Below, in pieces: positions 24,060 through 34,900 of a DNA stretch of 64,000 nucleotides. Numbering within the stretch: the first letter of the stretch is position 1; every line of letters begins with the position of its first letter. Position numbers and translations under genes: made by a program. The notes under the pieces were generated by a model. It did not search any database and was not told where the DNA came from. It worked only from the letters and a program-made list of their open reading frames with translations. Source of the stretch: Cardiocondyla obscurior (Eukaryota > Arthropoda > Insecta > Hymenoptera > Formicidae). The stretch lies in NCBI RefSeq assembly GCF_019399895.1, contig NC_091881.1, forward strand, positions 2,482,501 to 2,546,500, read 5' to 3'.

Positions 24060-25114
24060 TTTGTTATGCTGCGAGAAAACCGGCTTCTAGCCTGACGAAA
24101 CTTCGTACGACAGAAAGATGCTTTCAGCGGCGTAGTCAGACGCGAACTGGCCCTGAAAGTCCGGCGCAAGGTAACGCAACGCTCTCCAGTTGATTGAGCA
24201 TGTGAACGTGTGTTAAGGCTAACGGCGGCGTGAATACACGAGAGCCACTACGGACGCATGTGTTCAAGTATCGGGCAAACGTTACCTGCTTGTCGTTATG
24301 CAACTTCGTATGCGAACACGTGATGCTCATATACATATAAATGAATGCACCTTTCAATGTGACTTCTTTTACATTTAATTAAAAATAATATTACTCGTCG
24401 AAGAGTCGAAGTAGAAATAAAAGCTCGGAAATGTACAAAAAAAAAGTGTAAATTAATAAAAAAAAAATATATATATATATTTAAAATATATAATTTGCAC
24501 GCAAAAGAAAGCAGGAAACACGAAGAATGTAGGACACTTAGTGCGTGTAGATTTTTCGAATAGTAACGGATATAGGCTTAGTGGTCGGTTTCGCTCAATG
24601 CGCTCGTTTACTTTCTTCACGCTGAAGTAATCCCGTTAGCTATTGTGAACGAATTCGTTATCAAAACTGCGCGACGCAACGAGATTCACGAGTGTCCAGA
24701 TCGATAGTTTATGAGCGAATAACGGAGCTGCCCGAAGTACCGAAGAGCGGAATGCACTCGCTTCGAAGGTATTTACTCATAAAACTGCAACGCGATACCC
24801 GCGAAATTAATTAATTATCGGAATTTGGGTCGGGGAGATAGGCTGCGCAACACCAGAACATAGTCAGAGGGCGATGTGGGAAATGCTGGTGTAAATTTTG
24901 GAATTTACTTTAACGAGATTATACAAATATCGAATTGAAAGTTATTCACTATCTTTAGATAATTCGAATGCGATCTTTACTTTTTGTAAATGCACACACG
25001 CGGGCGCATTATCTAACTGATATAAACTGCGACAATTTTATTCGATAACGATCGAGCAGAAATCTGAAAATCTATATAATTATATATGTTAACTGACTAT
25101 TTATAAATTACGGA

Positions 25115-25199
25115 ATTTTATTTTAATATTATGTTAATTTACGTCGGTAGCTTTGACCAAAGTATAATGACGTAAATTAACATGGTATTAAAATAAAAT
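25115..25199. repeat. 31-bp inverted repeat with 23-nt loop (hairpin or MITE-like)
   Basis: The left arm 25115-25145 and right arm 25169-25199 are complementary over 31 positions except two adjacent T/G pairs, which would be wobble pairs in RNA. The loop is 23 nt and itself holds a small cttt...aaag stem. It is AT-rich and lies just before the TRPA relic. Either a miniature inverted-repeat element or a transcribed hairpin would fit; no target-site duplication was identified. Confidence 0.7.
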
Positions 25200-25346
25200 C
25201 GTATCAAAATAAAGAACTTTAACATTGGTTATCGTATCCCCTACCACATCCGGCTGATAATAATTAAATATATTTCGTAAATTAGACGTAATGTGTGTCA
25301 GTTTCCTATAAGCATTAGAGACTTGTAGATCAATCGTAGCCTGTTG

Positions 25347-27278
25347 ATGCAAAGAAAAAATCCTAATGTAAGATCACTTCGCGCTTCTATCAGTCGATCG
25401 AGAGTGAAAGAGTTCGATGTGGCGGATGAAATTTTGGCAAACGAGAACGAAGAAAATAACGAGAGAATGGCTAGTAGGTGATATTCGAGAGACAGCCCTA
25501 CAGATAGCTGCATAGCAAGGGAGCATAGATCTCCTGAATCAACTTTACGAAAAAGGCGCCGGGATAAACAGCACAGACAAAATTGGCAGGTGCGCTCTGT
25601 ATTACGCGGCACACAACGGTAACGCTGAAGTGACAAAGTGGCTTCTACAGCACGGAGCAAACACCGATGTCAAAGTCGGTATCCACTCGTGCAGCAGGCT
25701 CGCTTTACACCAGCTTGCAAAATCTCATCCCGTGGAAAAGAAAGTGGGTCTCGTGAAAATATTTTATAAATTTCTAATTCGAGTAAAAGAAAGGGAAATT
25801 GCACTCATTCTTTTTTTTTTTTTTTTTGAACGGGAGTATTTTATTTAACTACCATCGAACGTATGCCCGAATACGATATCTTTGCACGAAACGGTAAAAT
25901 ATAATTACGCGGATGTCGTGCGTCTTTTGGCGAACGCCGGCGCGAATGTAAACGTGAAAGACAAACGTCAGATTACTCCTCTGCTCTTGGCAGGAAGCGC
26001 GGTGTACCGCGATGATGTTAATGAGATGACTAAGTTCGTCGAGATCATCAGATCTCTCACCGCGACCGCGAAGGTGTCTATAAACATTATTCATCCGGAT
26101 ACAGGTATTAGTCAATCGAGCGTTATGTAATATCGGCAAAATTTATGCTTATACCTGATTACAAACTTGTTTTTACAAGTAAAAAAAAAAAAAAAAGAAA
26201 AGAAAAAAAAAGAATCTAAAAGTGTTACTTCAAAAATATAAATATGATCCGCTAAGTAACACCGCTTTGCACCATGCAGCAATGTTAGGTTGCGCAGAGG
26301 CAACGAAGGTACTATCACGTAAAGCAAGGCAGATGTGCAACAGTTCCGGAAGCATGCCCTCCATATAGCAAGTACGGGAAGTATTGAGACATTAATGGTT
26401 CTACTGGATGCAATGCAACCTGATAACATTGACACGCGCGACCGGGTGGACTATATTACACGCCGCAATTTAAAAATAACTGACGACTTTGGGAGATAAA
26501 ACTTATCTATCCTACATTTGTATACGATTTTTTATTTCTGCATTAACCGTTTAGATGAATCGTACGGCTTTTCATATGTATAGCAGCTTGCAAGGGTGTT
26601 ACCGAAAACTGGCGTCACCGTCGCTGATGCTATATTCGCTCACGTTTCACTACCGTTGGTCTTTTTAACGGAGATATTCGACTCTTGTGTACGAACGACC
26701 GATAATTCTTCGGAGAAATATGAGAATGTAAGGGACGCTTTGTTTTCTGTAACTCTTACGTAAATACTTAGCCGGCCTAAGACGATGGCAAAGGTACCTT
26801 CCTACCAGACAGAATTAAATTTTTTTATCTTTACTATTATCGCTTGTATCGTTTTGATTAATCTCATGATTGGTCTAACGGTCAATGACTTTCGAAGTCT
26901 CGAGAAAGAGATAAAATACATTGATTAAGGTTAATCCGAATTACTCAGTATCGGTATATATTAATAAAATTATCGCGTATAATCGTATATCATAGAGCAG
27001 ATATACGTCGATTACTGAAACAAGCGGAGTTTGTCGCATATTTAGAGAGGGTGACGTCACGCCGAATTTTTCGTGGCAATTGGCTACATCCTCGCTTAAG
27101 AATGCAGTTGCACTTGAGACACGATATTCCCACAAATATTACGTTGGTCTCTCGTGAAAATTATTTTCATGATATGAGTCATTTTGCGGAATCGCCGCTT
27201 AAGATTCCCACCCAATTAATGAAAGCTTTACTTCAGTTAGCCGCCAAGACGTCTTCCAAGAACGATAAGCACGGATAA
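25347..27278 (+). pseudogene. Decayed TRPA-family ankyrin-repeat cation channel
   Basis: Intact TRPA channels have N-terminal ankyrin repeats and six membrane segments and sense heat or irritants. Here fragments appear in the right order: an N-terminal piece from ATG 25347 to about 25485; ankyrin repeats at 25487-25760 (DKIGRCALYYAAHNGNAEV), 25858-26105 (NYADVVRLLANAGANVNVKD) and 26222-26460 (NTALHHAAMLGCAEATKVL); a linker at 26590-26740 (ARVLPKTGVTVADAIF); a pore-end/S6 piece at 26779-26925 (IVLINLMIGLTVNDFRSLEKE); and a C-terminal tail at 26998-27278 (LLKQAEFVAYLER). Breaks seen: a frameshift near 25480, TAG at 25513, a frameshift near 26330, further stops near 26470 and 26580, and loss of S1-S5, since only about 40 bases separate the linker from the S6 piece. 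The TRPA subfamily (waterwitch-, HsTRPA- or painless-like) is not resolved. The family call is strong, and so is non-function as a channel. Confidence 0.8.
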
Positions 27279-27500
27279 TATAATCAGCAATACATTTCGC
27301 CGTTTTTTACAGTAAAGAAAATTAAAATTATATTTAACTCAAACGCCATATTACGTTTCAGTAACAGCTTGACGAACAAAAATATATAAATTGACGATAA
27401 AAAACTGATGTCTATACTGTTCGCTTTTAGAAGAACAAATTCGGCAATTAAAAATGTATTGCTGACGTCGTTTAATAAGTAAAAAAAAATGTTTCACTCA

Positions 27501-27550
27501 CCGATTCGATGCGCAACAAGCGGAGGTAGATATTAATGTTGCTACGACGA
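27501..27550 (-). other. CRIP1: Possible CRIP 5' leader exon
   Basis: On the minus strand, 50 nt lie between a good acceptor (gtttgtatgttacag) and a good donor (ATCG|gtgagt). The stretch is not clearly coding. Together with the acceptor nine bases before the CRIP ATG, it fits a spliced 5' untranslated exon. Inferred from splice motifs only. Confidence 0.4.
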
Positions 27551-27669
27551 CTGTAACATACAAACATAACATTTAAATTAGAGAGATTCTCACTCGTTAT
27601 CAAGACAATAAAGTAATTGAATAAATGAATACAGATTTAATTTTGTGCAAACAATAAATAGTGCCTTAC

Positions 27670-27787
27670 CTCAAGGTTGCTCCGCTGATGCCTGATGTCC
27701 TTCCTGGACCTGCTCCTCCTCTCAGAACTTCTTGGATGTCTGGTCATTCCTTTCTTCCATGCACAGGACACTCACAAACCACTAAAA
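27670..27787 (-). other. CRIP1: Possible CRIP 5' leader exon with short upstream frame
   Basis: On the minus strand, 118 nt lie between the acceptor ttctttgttgcag and donor TTGAG|gtaagg. It contains an ATG opening a basic frame (MTRHPRSSERRSRSRK...), which would end three codons into the next candidate exon if spliced to 27550. It could be an upstream frame in the CRIP leader or the start of an unrecognised gene. Confidence 0.4.
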
Positions 27788-30000
27788 CTGCAACAAAGAA
27801 TTTTTATATTAAAACTACTGAGTCTCTTACATTGAGAAGTGTTATTTCAAAAGCATTTAAGCAACGAAAAGTTTAAGATATTATCAGAAAACGATGATTA
27901 CAAGTTAAAACAATTAACGCCTGTTTTACGTCCAGTATAACTATAAAAGCAAATGTTTTTGCACAGGATGAGAGTTAAAAAGTGAAATGCACTGTAGTCT
28001 TGCACACAATGATAAGTCAGCAAACCATCTTATCTTCTTGGCGTACTAAAGAGAACAGATACATCGTACAGATGTCGCTACAGAACCGGTTAAAATTCTT
28101 TGCAGTTATTCTCACTGAATCTACAGTTGCGGTTCCCGTCGACCATTTAATTAAACTTTGTCCGATAGAACTACATTTTTATTGCTTATTTCGTTAGCAC
28201 TGTTAATTTTACGCAAGTCTTTCGATCTATGTACGGATTTCAATGTTTTACGGCGTAATCATACGGCATCGGGTACTCTAAAGAGCCTGGACCCTGTTCG
28301 ATTTCATTAAGGAATAATTTCGCAACAGCCACGCGAGATTTATTACCGATAAGGCTGAATTATGCGGTGATTAACGACATTTACAGTAGCGCGTAAACGC
28401 AGGTCGTTTCGTCGTAGCGCTCGAATGCCGCTGTGCCTCCGAGCACACGGCGGTATTAAAGATTTTTTATTTTTCCAACTACGATGTGTGTTTAACTGAG
28501 GGGCTTTCGCGTGTTCGCGTCTCTATATATCCGGCTGCTAAATGGCCGTGCGTACTACTCGCGATGCTGCAGCGACCGAGAATTATGCAGCCGAAAAATA
28601 TTGCGGAGCATAAATTATAAGCCGGATAAGTATATTTGCTAAATATACGCTCTTTCCCCGACGGCACACGGCACGGTGGCAAGCTCCCATCATAAAGCGC
28701 GCAATTTCGCTATCATTATACTCGTTTCCAGTATTTTTATTTAATTCTTTATTACATACTGTATGTAGAAACCGGACAGCAGTTTCGTGGGATTTCCCGT
28801 GATAACACAAATGACAAAAGTCTGCGTCGCAAGAGGCGAAGTATTACGGAGCTTCACTGGAACTCCAACCTGCGATAACGAAGTTACGTTCAATTACATG
28901 CATAAGTTGTCCAGAACGAATATATCGGGCGCCCTCGAACGCGTCAGTTTTAAGCACACATTGATCACACGACCGCCGCATTTGACAAATCCCCGCTCTG
29001 CATTCGCAAAGTTTACGAGGCTAATTAAAAATTTATTAAATATGAAAAAGCTGCGCTCGCAAAGGACGACGCGGTTGGAATTTCGTTTCGCCCGACGACG
29101 GACTGAAAAGGAACAACGGCGGACAAAAACCCGGGAGTCGAAAAACTCGGCGAGGAACCGCGCGAGAGGAGGCGGCCTCTCATCGCCGATGCGAATTTAG
29201 ATGCTTTCATGACGTATTAAATTCGCATGCACGTCGGAGGTCTTGTATACGTTTCAACGGCGCTGCAACGCACCGCTATCCGGCAGTACCGTCGTAATTT
29301 CGGAAGAGCCGTCGGAAATACGCGATGTTTCCTCGATTTTGCGCGCCGTCACAGGGAACACGGCTGCCCCGGATTTTCGCTCTCTCTTTCTCTCCTTCTC
29401 TCTCGCTCGCGGGCGCATAATTTTCAGAAATCCGAAACGCGCGGCGCGTGCAATGCGATCTCTCTCCCCACGAATTACGAGTAGAGTAAAAGTACACAGA
29501 GGAGGATTCGTACGCATGACAATATCCCGCGCTGTTTATCGCGCGCGTAGGTTGTTTCGAAAAAGCAATAAAAAATAAACGCGGTGGATCCGTTTATTAG
29601 AATCGCACGATATGAGAAAGACTGCGGCGTCGCCGTGATATTTTACGTGAAATAATTTTCTTACGTTCGTCGATGACCGGCTTCAGTTTCCAGAACGACG
29701 TTAACTTTCGTGGCCGCTTGCATAGAGTACGCGATGACATCAGAAGAGTCACTCGACGATGTATCAATTGAACTCTGCAATTGGTTTACGGTAAGCAATG
29801 GCGGATGTATAAATCGTCATAAACTACTACGTTCTTCCGCGACCGTAAAGAAATCACTTGCGCACCTGCCCTAATGGCACGGCAAGCGCGGCTCGGTTCA
29901 CGTAAGTGTCGCCTCGCGCTGGTCGGATAATAAATTTACGATGATTCTCGCCATTTTTACTTGCGCGAAATATTCACGGTGCTCCGGCACGATAAGTTGC
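27788..30000. other. Intergenic stretch between divergent CRIP and pan
   Basis: No exon was recognised on either strand. GC content rises towards pan. The frame at 28787-29200 (+) has a basic, low-complexity end and no splice context. Promoter elements for CRIP (minus) and pan (plus) probably lie here, but I could not place a start site. Confidence 0.45.
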
Positions 30001-31828
30001 TCGATATCCGATAAGATATTACAAAATGAGAGAAAAGGAAATTGTCCGGCCGGCCGGTTGATCGGCGGGGAAAAAAAAAAATCAGCGACGATTCGCCCGG
30101 CGAGTAATAAATGCAGTAACCGACCGGCGACATTTACGAGCGCGATCGGCCGAGCCGTTGGGCTCGCTCATCGTGCAGTCTTTGGAAGCGCAGACAGTTT
30201 GATTCATTTACCTCAGACGCAACAGTCTACTAATTCGTCATGACCTGAGACGGATCGCCACATCGACGTAAGGCAGCGATTCTTTCGTCAGGCGGGAGTT
30301 CCGACAGAGGACAACGGCAACGGCACCGGCGACACGTTCGCGTTGGTGGAAGTAGCAACGGTGGTGGCGGCGGTGGAAGAAGCACCGGACGATATTCGGG
30401 AGAGTTCGGGCTTCGTCGAACGACGTCGACTCTCCGCTTTGCCTGCCATGACTGGCTGAGCGCCGCATCGCGGGGGAGCGAGGTGGCGCGACGGCGAGGG
30501 AAACCGCCGCGGTGAATCCGGCGTCGTGATTGGTCGGCGCGTGGGAGAGCCGCCCGCCCGAGCTGACCGTCGCCGGCAGTCGGCATCGAGCATCCAAGCA
30601 GATCGTACCGAGAACATAACGGAGCCGGGGTGTGAGGTACAGATATACGCGGGAACGACACGCAATCTCGAATACTGCTTGTTACGGACCGGACGGGCAC
30701 GATGACCGCCCGGCGCGTGCATCGTCTACAGAGACAGGAGAAACGACAGTGCTGTGGTGCCGGAACATTCGTCGCGCGTCGCGCTCGCCGTACGGGCCCG
30801 TTGGCGGAATCGCAGTGCCGTGCGCTCGCTGAAACATCGTGGCCGCCGTCTTTGTGCGGGTACGTCGCTACGCGCAAGCCGGGCTCGCGGTGCGCGCACT
30901 GAGGAGACGTCCATCCGCAGCTAACTCCAAGAGGGAGAGAGAGAGGAGAGAGAACCGGGAGCGAGTGGAGGAACAAGGCACACAACGCGCGCGCCTCGCG
31001 CTCTCGTCGTAAACTCTGCGCATTAATACGTGACGGCCTGCCTTCCGTGCACCACCTACACCTCTCTGCCCGCGCCGCGTTTTCTTCTTCACGCTTCTCT
31101 GTCTCTTTCTCTATTCGCGCTACACGCTTCCTCCTCTCCCTCCCTTTCCTACTCCCGCAGTAGCCGCGACCTTCCCACGCGTAGTCTCTTCGACGGCGAC
31201 AGGAAATTAAACTCACGCGCGAAAAGCGCGGCCCAAGTTGTCGCGACGAAGTGCGGGGATCGACTCGAAGTAGCGCCTAGCCGTCTCGTCTCGTCTCGTC
31301 TCGTCTCGTCGCGGCGAGACATCGCGCGTCTCTCCTCCGCGCCCAGTTCTCTGACTCAAGTGTCGCCACGGTTTTCATTTTGACTCGTGCCGCGTCAGCC
31401 GAGAATCGTGAAGAAACGGGTCGAGTGACACGGCCTAACCTCGTCGCCTTCGATTGTCAGCGCGACGTAACCGGCCGACGACCGTTGGACGGCGTCGATA
31501 GTGAACGTGTCTATGTTGCAAAGTTGCCCGCGGTCGCGCCCGCACGCGGCAACGTTCACCCCGGACCGTAACCGACGCGCGTTCAGTGCGCTCGCGTCCG
31601 CGTCGTATGTGAACAGTGTTTCGCGATCGCGATCGGTTCTCACGAGCCCACCGCGCCGTCGGCCATCGTTCGTCTACACTGCCGGCGGCGACGCACCAAG
31701 CTCGGCTCGGAGTCGTTGATCCTCCTCGCCGCAAGTGACACCGGACCGTTGAAGAAGACGAGCCTTAGCGAGACGCACGGAACGAAACAGAAAAGACGAC
31801 GGCGGCCGTCGCTCGCGTGCCCGCAATA
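30000..31828 (+). promoter_or_regulatory. pan: CpG-rich pan promoter and 5' leader region
   Basis: This is the most CpG-rich block of the window, ending at the pan start codon. An insect initiator-like TCAGT is at 31583-31587. A (CGTCT) pentamer repeat is at 31282-31310. Between that initiator and the start codon there is a minimal start-stop unit ATGTGA (31607-31612), and a 68-codon upstream frame begins at 31513 and ends at 31719. Whether these are in the mature leader depends on the true start site. Long frames on either strand, including 328 codons at 30230-31216 (-), are Arg/Pro/Ser-rich and look like GC by-products. Confidence 0.5.
31282..31310. repeat. (CGTCT)n pentamer microsatellite
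   Basis: Five full CGTCT units plus four bases lie about 520 bp upstream of the pan start codon, probably in its promoter or leader. Confidence 0.85.
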
Positions 31829-31978
31829 ATGCCGCACGTGAGCAGCAGCGGCGGCGGCGACGATCTCGGCAGCGAAGACGAGGTCAAGGTCTTCAAGGAT
31901 GAGGGCGAGGAGGAGAAGAGGTCCTCGGAGAATCTCACCGAGGACAAGAGCGACCTCATCGACCTCACGGAGTCCGAG
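31829..31978 (+). CDS. pan: pan exon 1: beta-catenin-binding domain
   Basis: Fifty codons from MPHVSSSGGGDDLG to LTESE, phase 0 at the end. The donor GAG|gtgcgg is weak, but the reading frame after it (VRTVSVTIHFLPPFFF) runs into poly-T. The next exon resumes EKG, as in fly Pan (..LTESEEKG..), which supports this border. Confidence 0.93.
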
Positions 31979-34900
31979 GTGCGGACCGTTTCGGTGACCA
32001 TTCATTTTCTTCCCCCTTTTTTTTTTTTTTTTTTTTTTCCACCGTGCTTTGTGTACCGCGACGTTATTCTTCTACGTACACCTTCCCTCCCCGTCTTGCT
32101 TCCTTCCCCCTCGAAAGATTTCCGTAGCCGGACGCGAGGCATTAAGTGCGTGCATATGTGTGTTGCAGGAAAAAGGCGCGCTCGTTGGTGGGACCTATGC
32201 GACGACGGGGAAAACGGTGAGGAACGACCTCAGTCCTGTTTTCGGTGAGTCCACTTCTTCTCTCTTCTTTTTATCTGATCTTCAATACATGTTGGCTCGT
32301 CCTCTTGCTCGTTCTCCTCGGCGCTCTCGCTATGCTGACTTTGCACAAGGTTGTCGATGTTGGCGCGGAAAAAAAAAAAAAGTGACGATAGGTTGTTGCT
32401 GTCGCGGAAAGAGAGAGAAATAGAGCCGGCTCTCGATATTCGCGAACGGCGACGCGGGAAATCGTATCAACGCCAATTTCGCGCGTGTCGCGTGAGTTTA
32501 ATTATTCGCCCAGCCTGCCCCTCCGTAATTCCGCCAGCGGGATCGATACATCATTCCGTTGCGTCGCGGTAAACAGCTGGCTGGGAAGTTTATTTCAATG
32601 GAAGTAACGCGTAAGCGAGAGCACCCGTGCACCAGGCTGCGACGCAGCTTCAATTTTCAACCGTGCGGTCGGATCTTCACCGAAAAAAAAAAAGATTCGT
32701 TCTCGCTCGCGGGCGGCGGTAATCAACGTGTCGCAGAAACGCCCCGGCACGACACTCGCGTAGTTGATAATCCATATCGCGTCAGAAACGCGGCCGCCGT
32801 TAGAAGCGGTTCCATGTAAGTAGACCTCGGGAACGGCGAGGCTGCCATAGTTCGCCGGCGATTGATCGCGCGGAGGAATTAAATAATGAACTACCGACGC
32901 GGCGCGACATTTCCTAATGGTGCCCGCGTTCTGGGTTTTCAGACCGACGACGTAACGCCGCGCCGGGTATCCTTCGCCGCTTAGATTAACGTCATTTGAA
33001 ATCGATCGCGGCGCGATAAGTGCGCCTACTCCCGTAGCCGCTTTCACGGTCCGATGATAATCGCGTCTGTGTGCGCCGCTCTGCGCCGGCCGAGGAAAAT
33101 ATGCGACTCGGATTCTCGGCGCTCCTATTAATTTCCCCGTTATTACGCCGCATTACGCCGCACTTCGTCACCGTTCGAAAGGTTCTTCCCCGTCGTTGCC
33201 GCTGTCGGCGACGGCGGCCTTATTGCCCACACTCTCCCGTCGCAATAATCGCGAACGCCGGAGGCGTCGACAACGACACTTAGACAATTCAACGCGCGAG
33301 AGAAAGCGAGCGAGAGAGAAAGAGAGAGAGTGAGAGAAAGACGGGCAGAGCGATACGTCACGTTGCTCTCTTATTGGCACGACGTCAATAAAAGCTACTT
33401 TGTAAGACGTTCTCGAATCGCGTTCCTTCCACCTTCTCCTAAGGGTCGTCGCCGAAACGTGGTCGATTGTTGTGCGGGCGATGATCGTAGGAACGTAAGA
33501 GGTGTGGAAACGAGCCGACTAGCGGCACGATTGCGTCAAATTTGTCGCATGCGCGAGCAAAAAAAATAAAAAAAAGGTCTATCGCCTCGGCGTTATCTCG
33601 CTTCTTATCGCCGGCAATTGTTTCACTCCGTGCGTAGATATTGAATATTTATGTTCATCTTTAGACGCTGAGCGTAGACACTTACGTTCTGAAACAAACA
33701 AGCAAGAAACTCGTTAGAGATTTAATATTTAAAAACTATGCGGGTGGTATTAATTATAGCTAACGAGAGCGATCTTTGTGGGGATCAATATCGGCCGCGA
33801 AATAAGCGCGATAACGCTAAGTACCTCGTATAAGAACTCAATTAATGCAAGCAATGCGGTAGTAAACTTGAATATGCAACGTGTGTAACTTCGCTGTATT
33901 TTTTTTTTAAGAAAGGAAAAGTATTACGGTGAGAAACTAAATTTTTTTTTCTTTTTTTCTTTTCAGTCGTAGGCCTGCCCTACCATTGCAATGCTTTTTT
34001 TTTTCTTTTTATCTTTATAAATTTAGAAGTCCACGTTAATTTGTCAGTTGTAAAAAAGAAGTCTAATGGCATCTTGAGAGTGACATATTCATTCAGAACA
34101 AATCGCACCGACGTGTCGGAGTAACGTATACAATGACGTGTGTGCCTGCCGGTCTCGTTGGCCAGTTCTTCTTCTTCCCTGCCAGATTTTGTCACTGACA
34201 AATCGATGTCTCGCTACCGCGCGTGCTGTCACGCTGTTGCCAAAACATTTTAATGACTTAACGTGGCCTTATGTCTTCCGCCACTTCCGGCGTTCGAAAT
34301 GTCGAGCTACGGATTCTGAGAAGCGTGATTATCGAGCAATCAGGAATTTGACTTGTTAAAATTATTTCACGTCTTACGGCTTTTTCAATAAACAATTCGG
34401 CAAAATAGATTTTTATGGCTGTAAGTCGCGCAACGAACTTCGCGTTCGCCAATTATATGTACTGCCCCGCAGAGATTTACAGTTCCCATTGACTAGAGTC
34501 TGTCGTCGCGCTCATTTTCGTTTTATCCGTGTACGAGATACGTGCGAACGCTAAGGAGAAAGAGAGAAGGATCCGTTGCACTCCACCGTCAGAAAACGTG
34601 TAAAACGTTACGTCGGGATCCGTTGTAATCGCTTAAGTGGTTAATTATGGCTCTTCGAGGAAGGCCGCGCGTGAGGCTCAAGCGGAATTAATCTTGGCAT
34701 CGGCCGACTTCACTAGAGCCGCTTCACGTGTTCCTTTTTTTTTCATTTTTTTTTTTTTTTTTTTTTCTTTTTTGTCACTTGTCTGCATGAAAACTAGTTA
34801 TTCAGATATGCCGAGAAAGTCGAGACTGCGTGTAGCGCGACGCATTCTGACGTCATTTTTAACGTAACGCAATTCACTTCTCGAATTCACATGCAGGTGA

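Noticed and set aside
25347..27278. A functional TRPA gene with introns
   Set aside because: An in-frame TAG at 25513, frameshifts near 25480 and 26330, and absence of S1-S5 with no room for them between the linker and S6 pieces.
30230..31216. 328-codon minus-strand frame, the longest in the window
   Set aside because: It lies in the CpG-rich pan promoter/leader block and is Arg/Ser/Pro/Cys-rich without a recognisable domain. Stop codons are rare there because of base composition.
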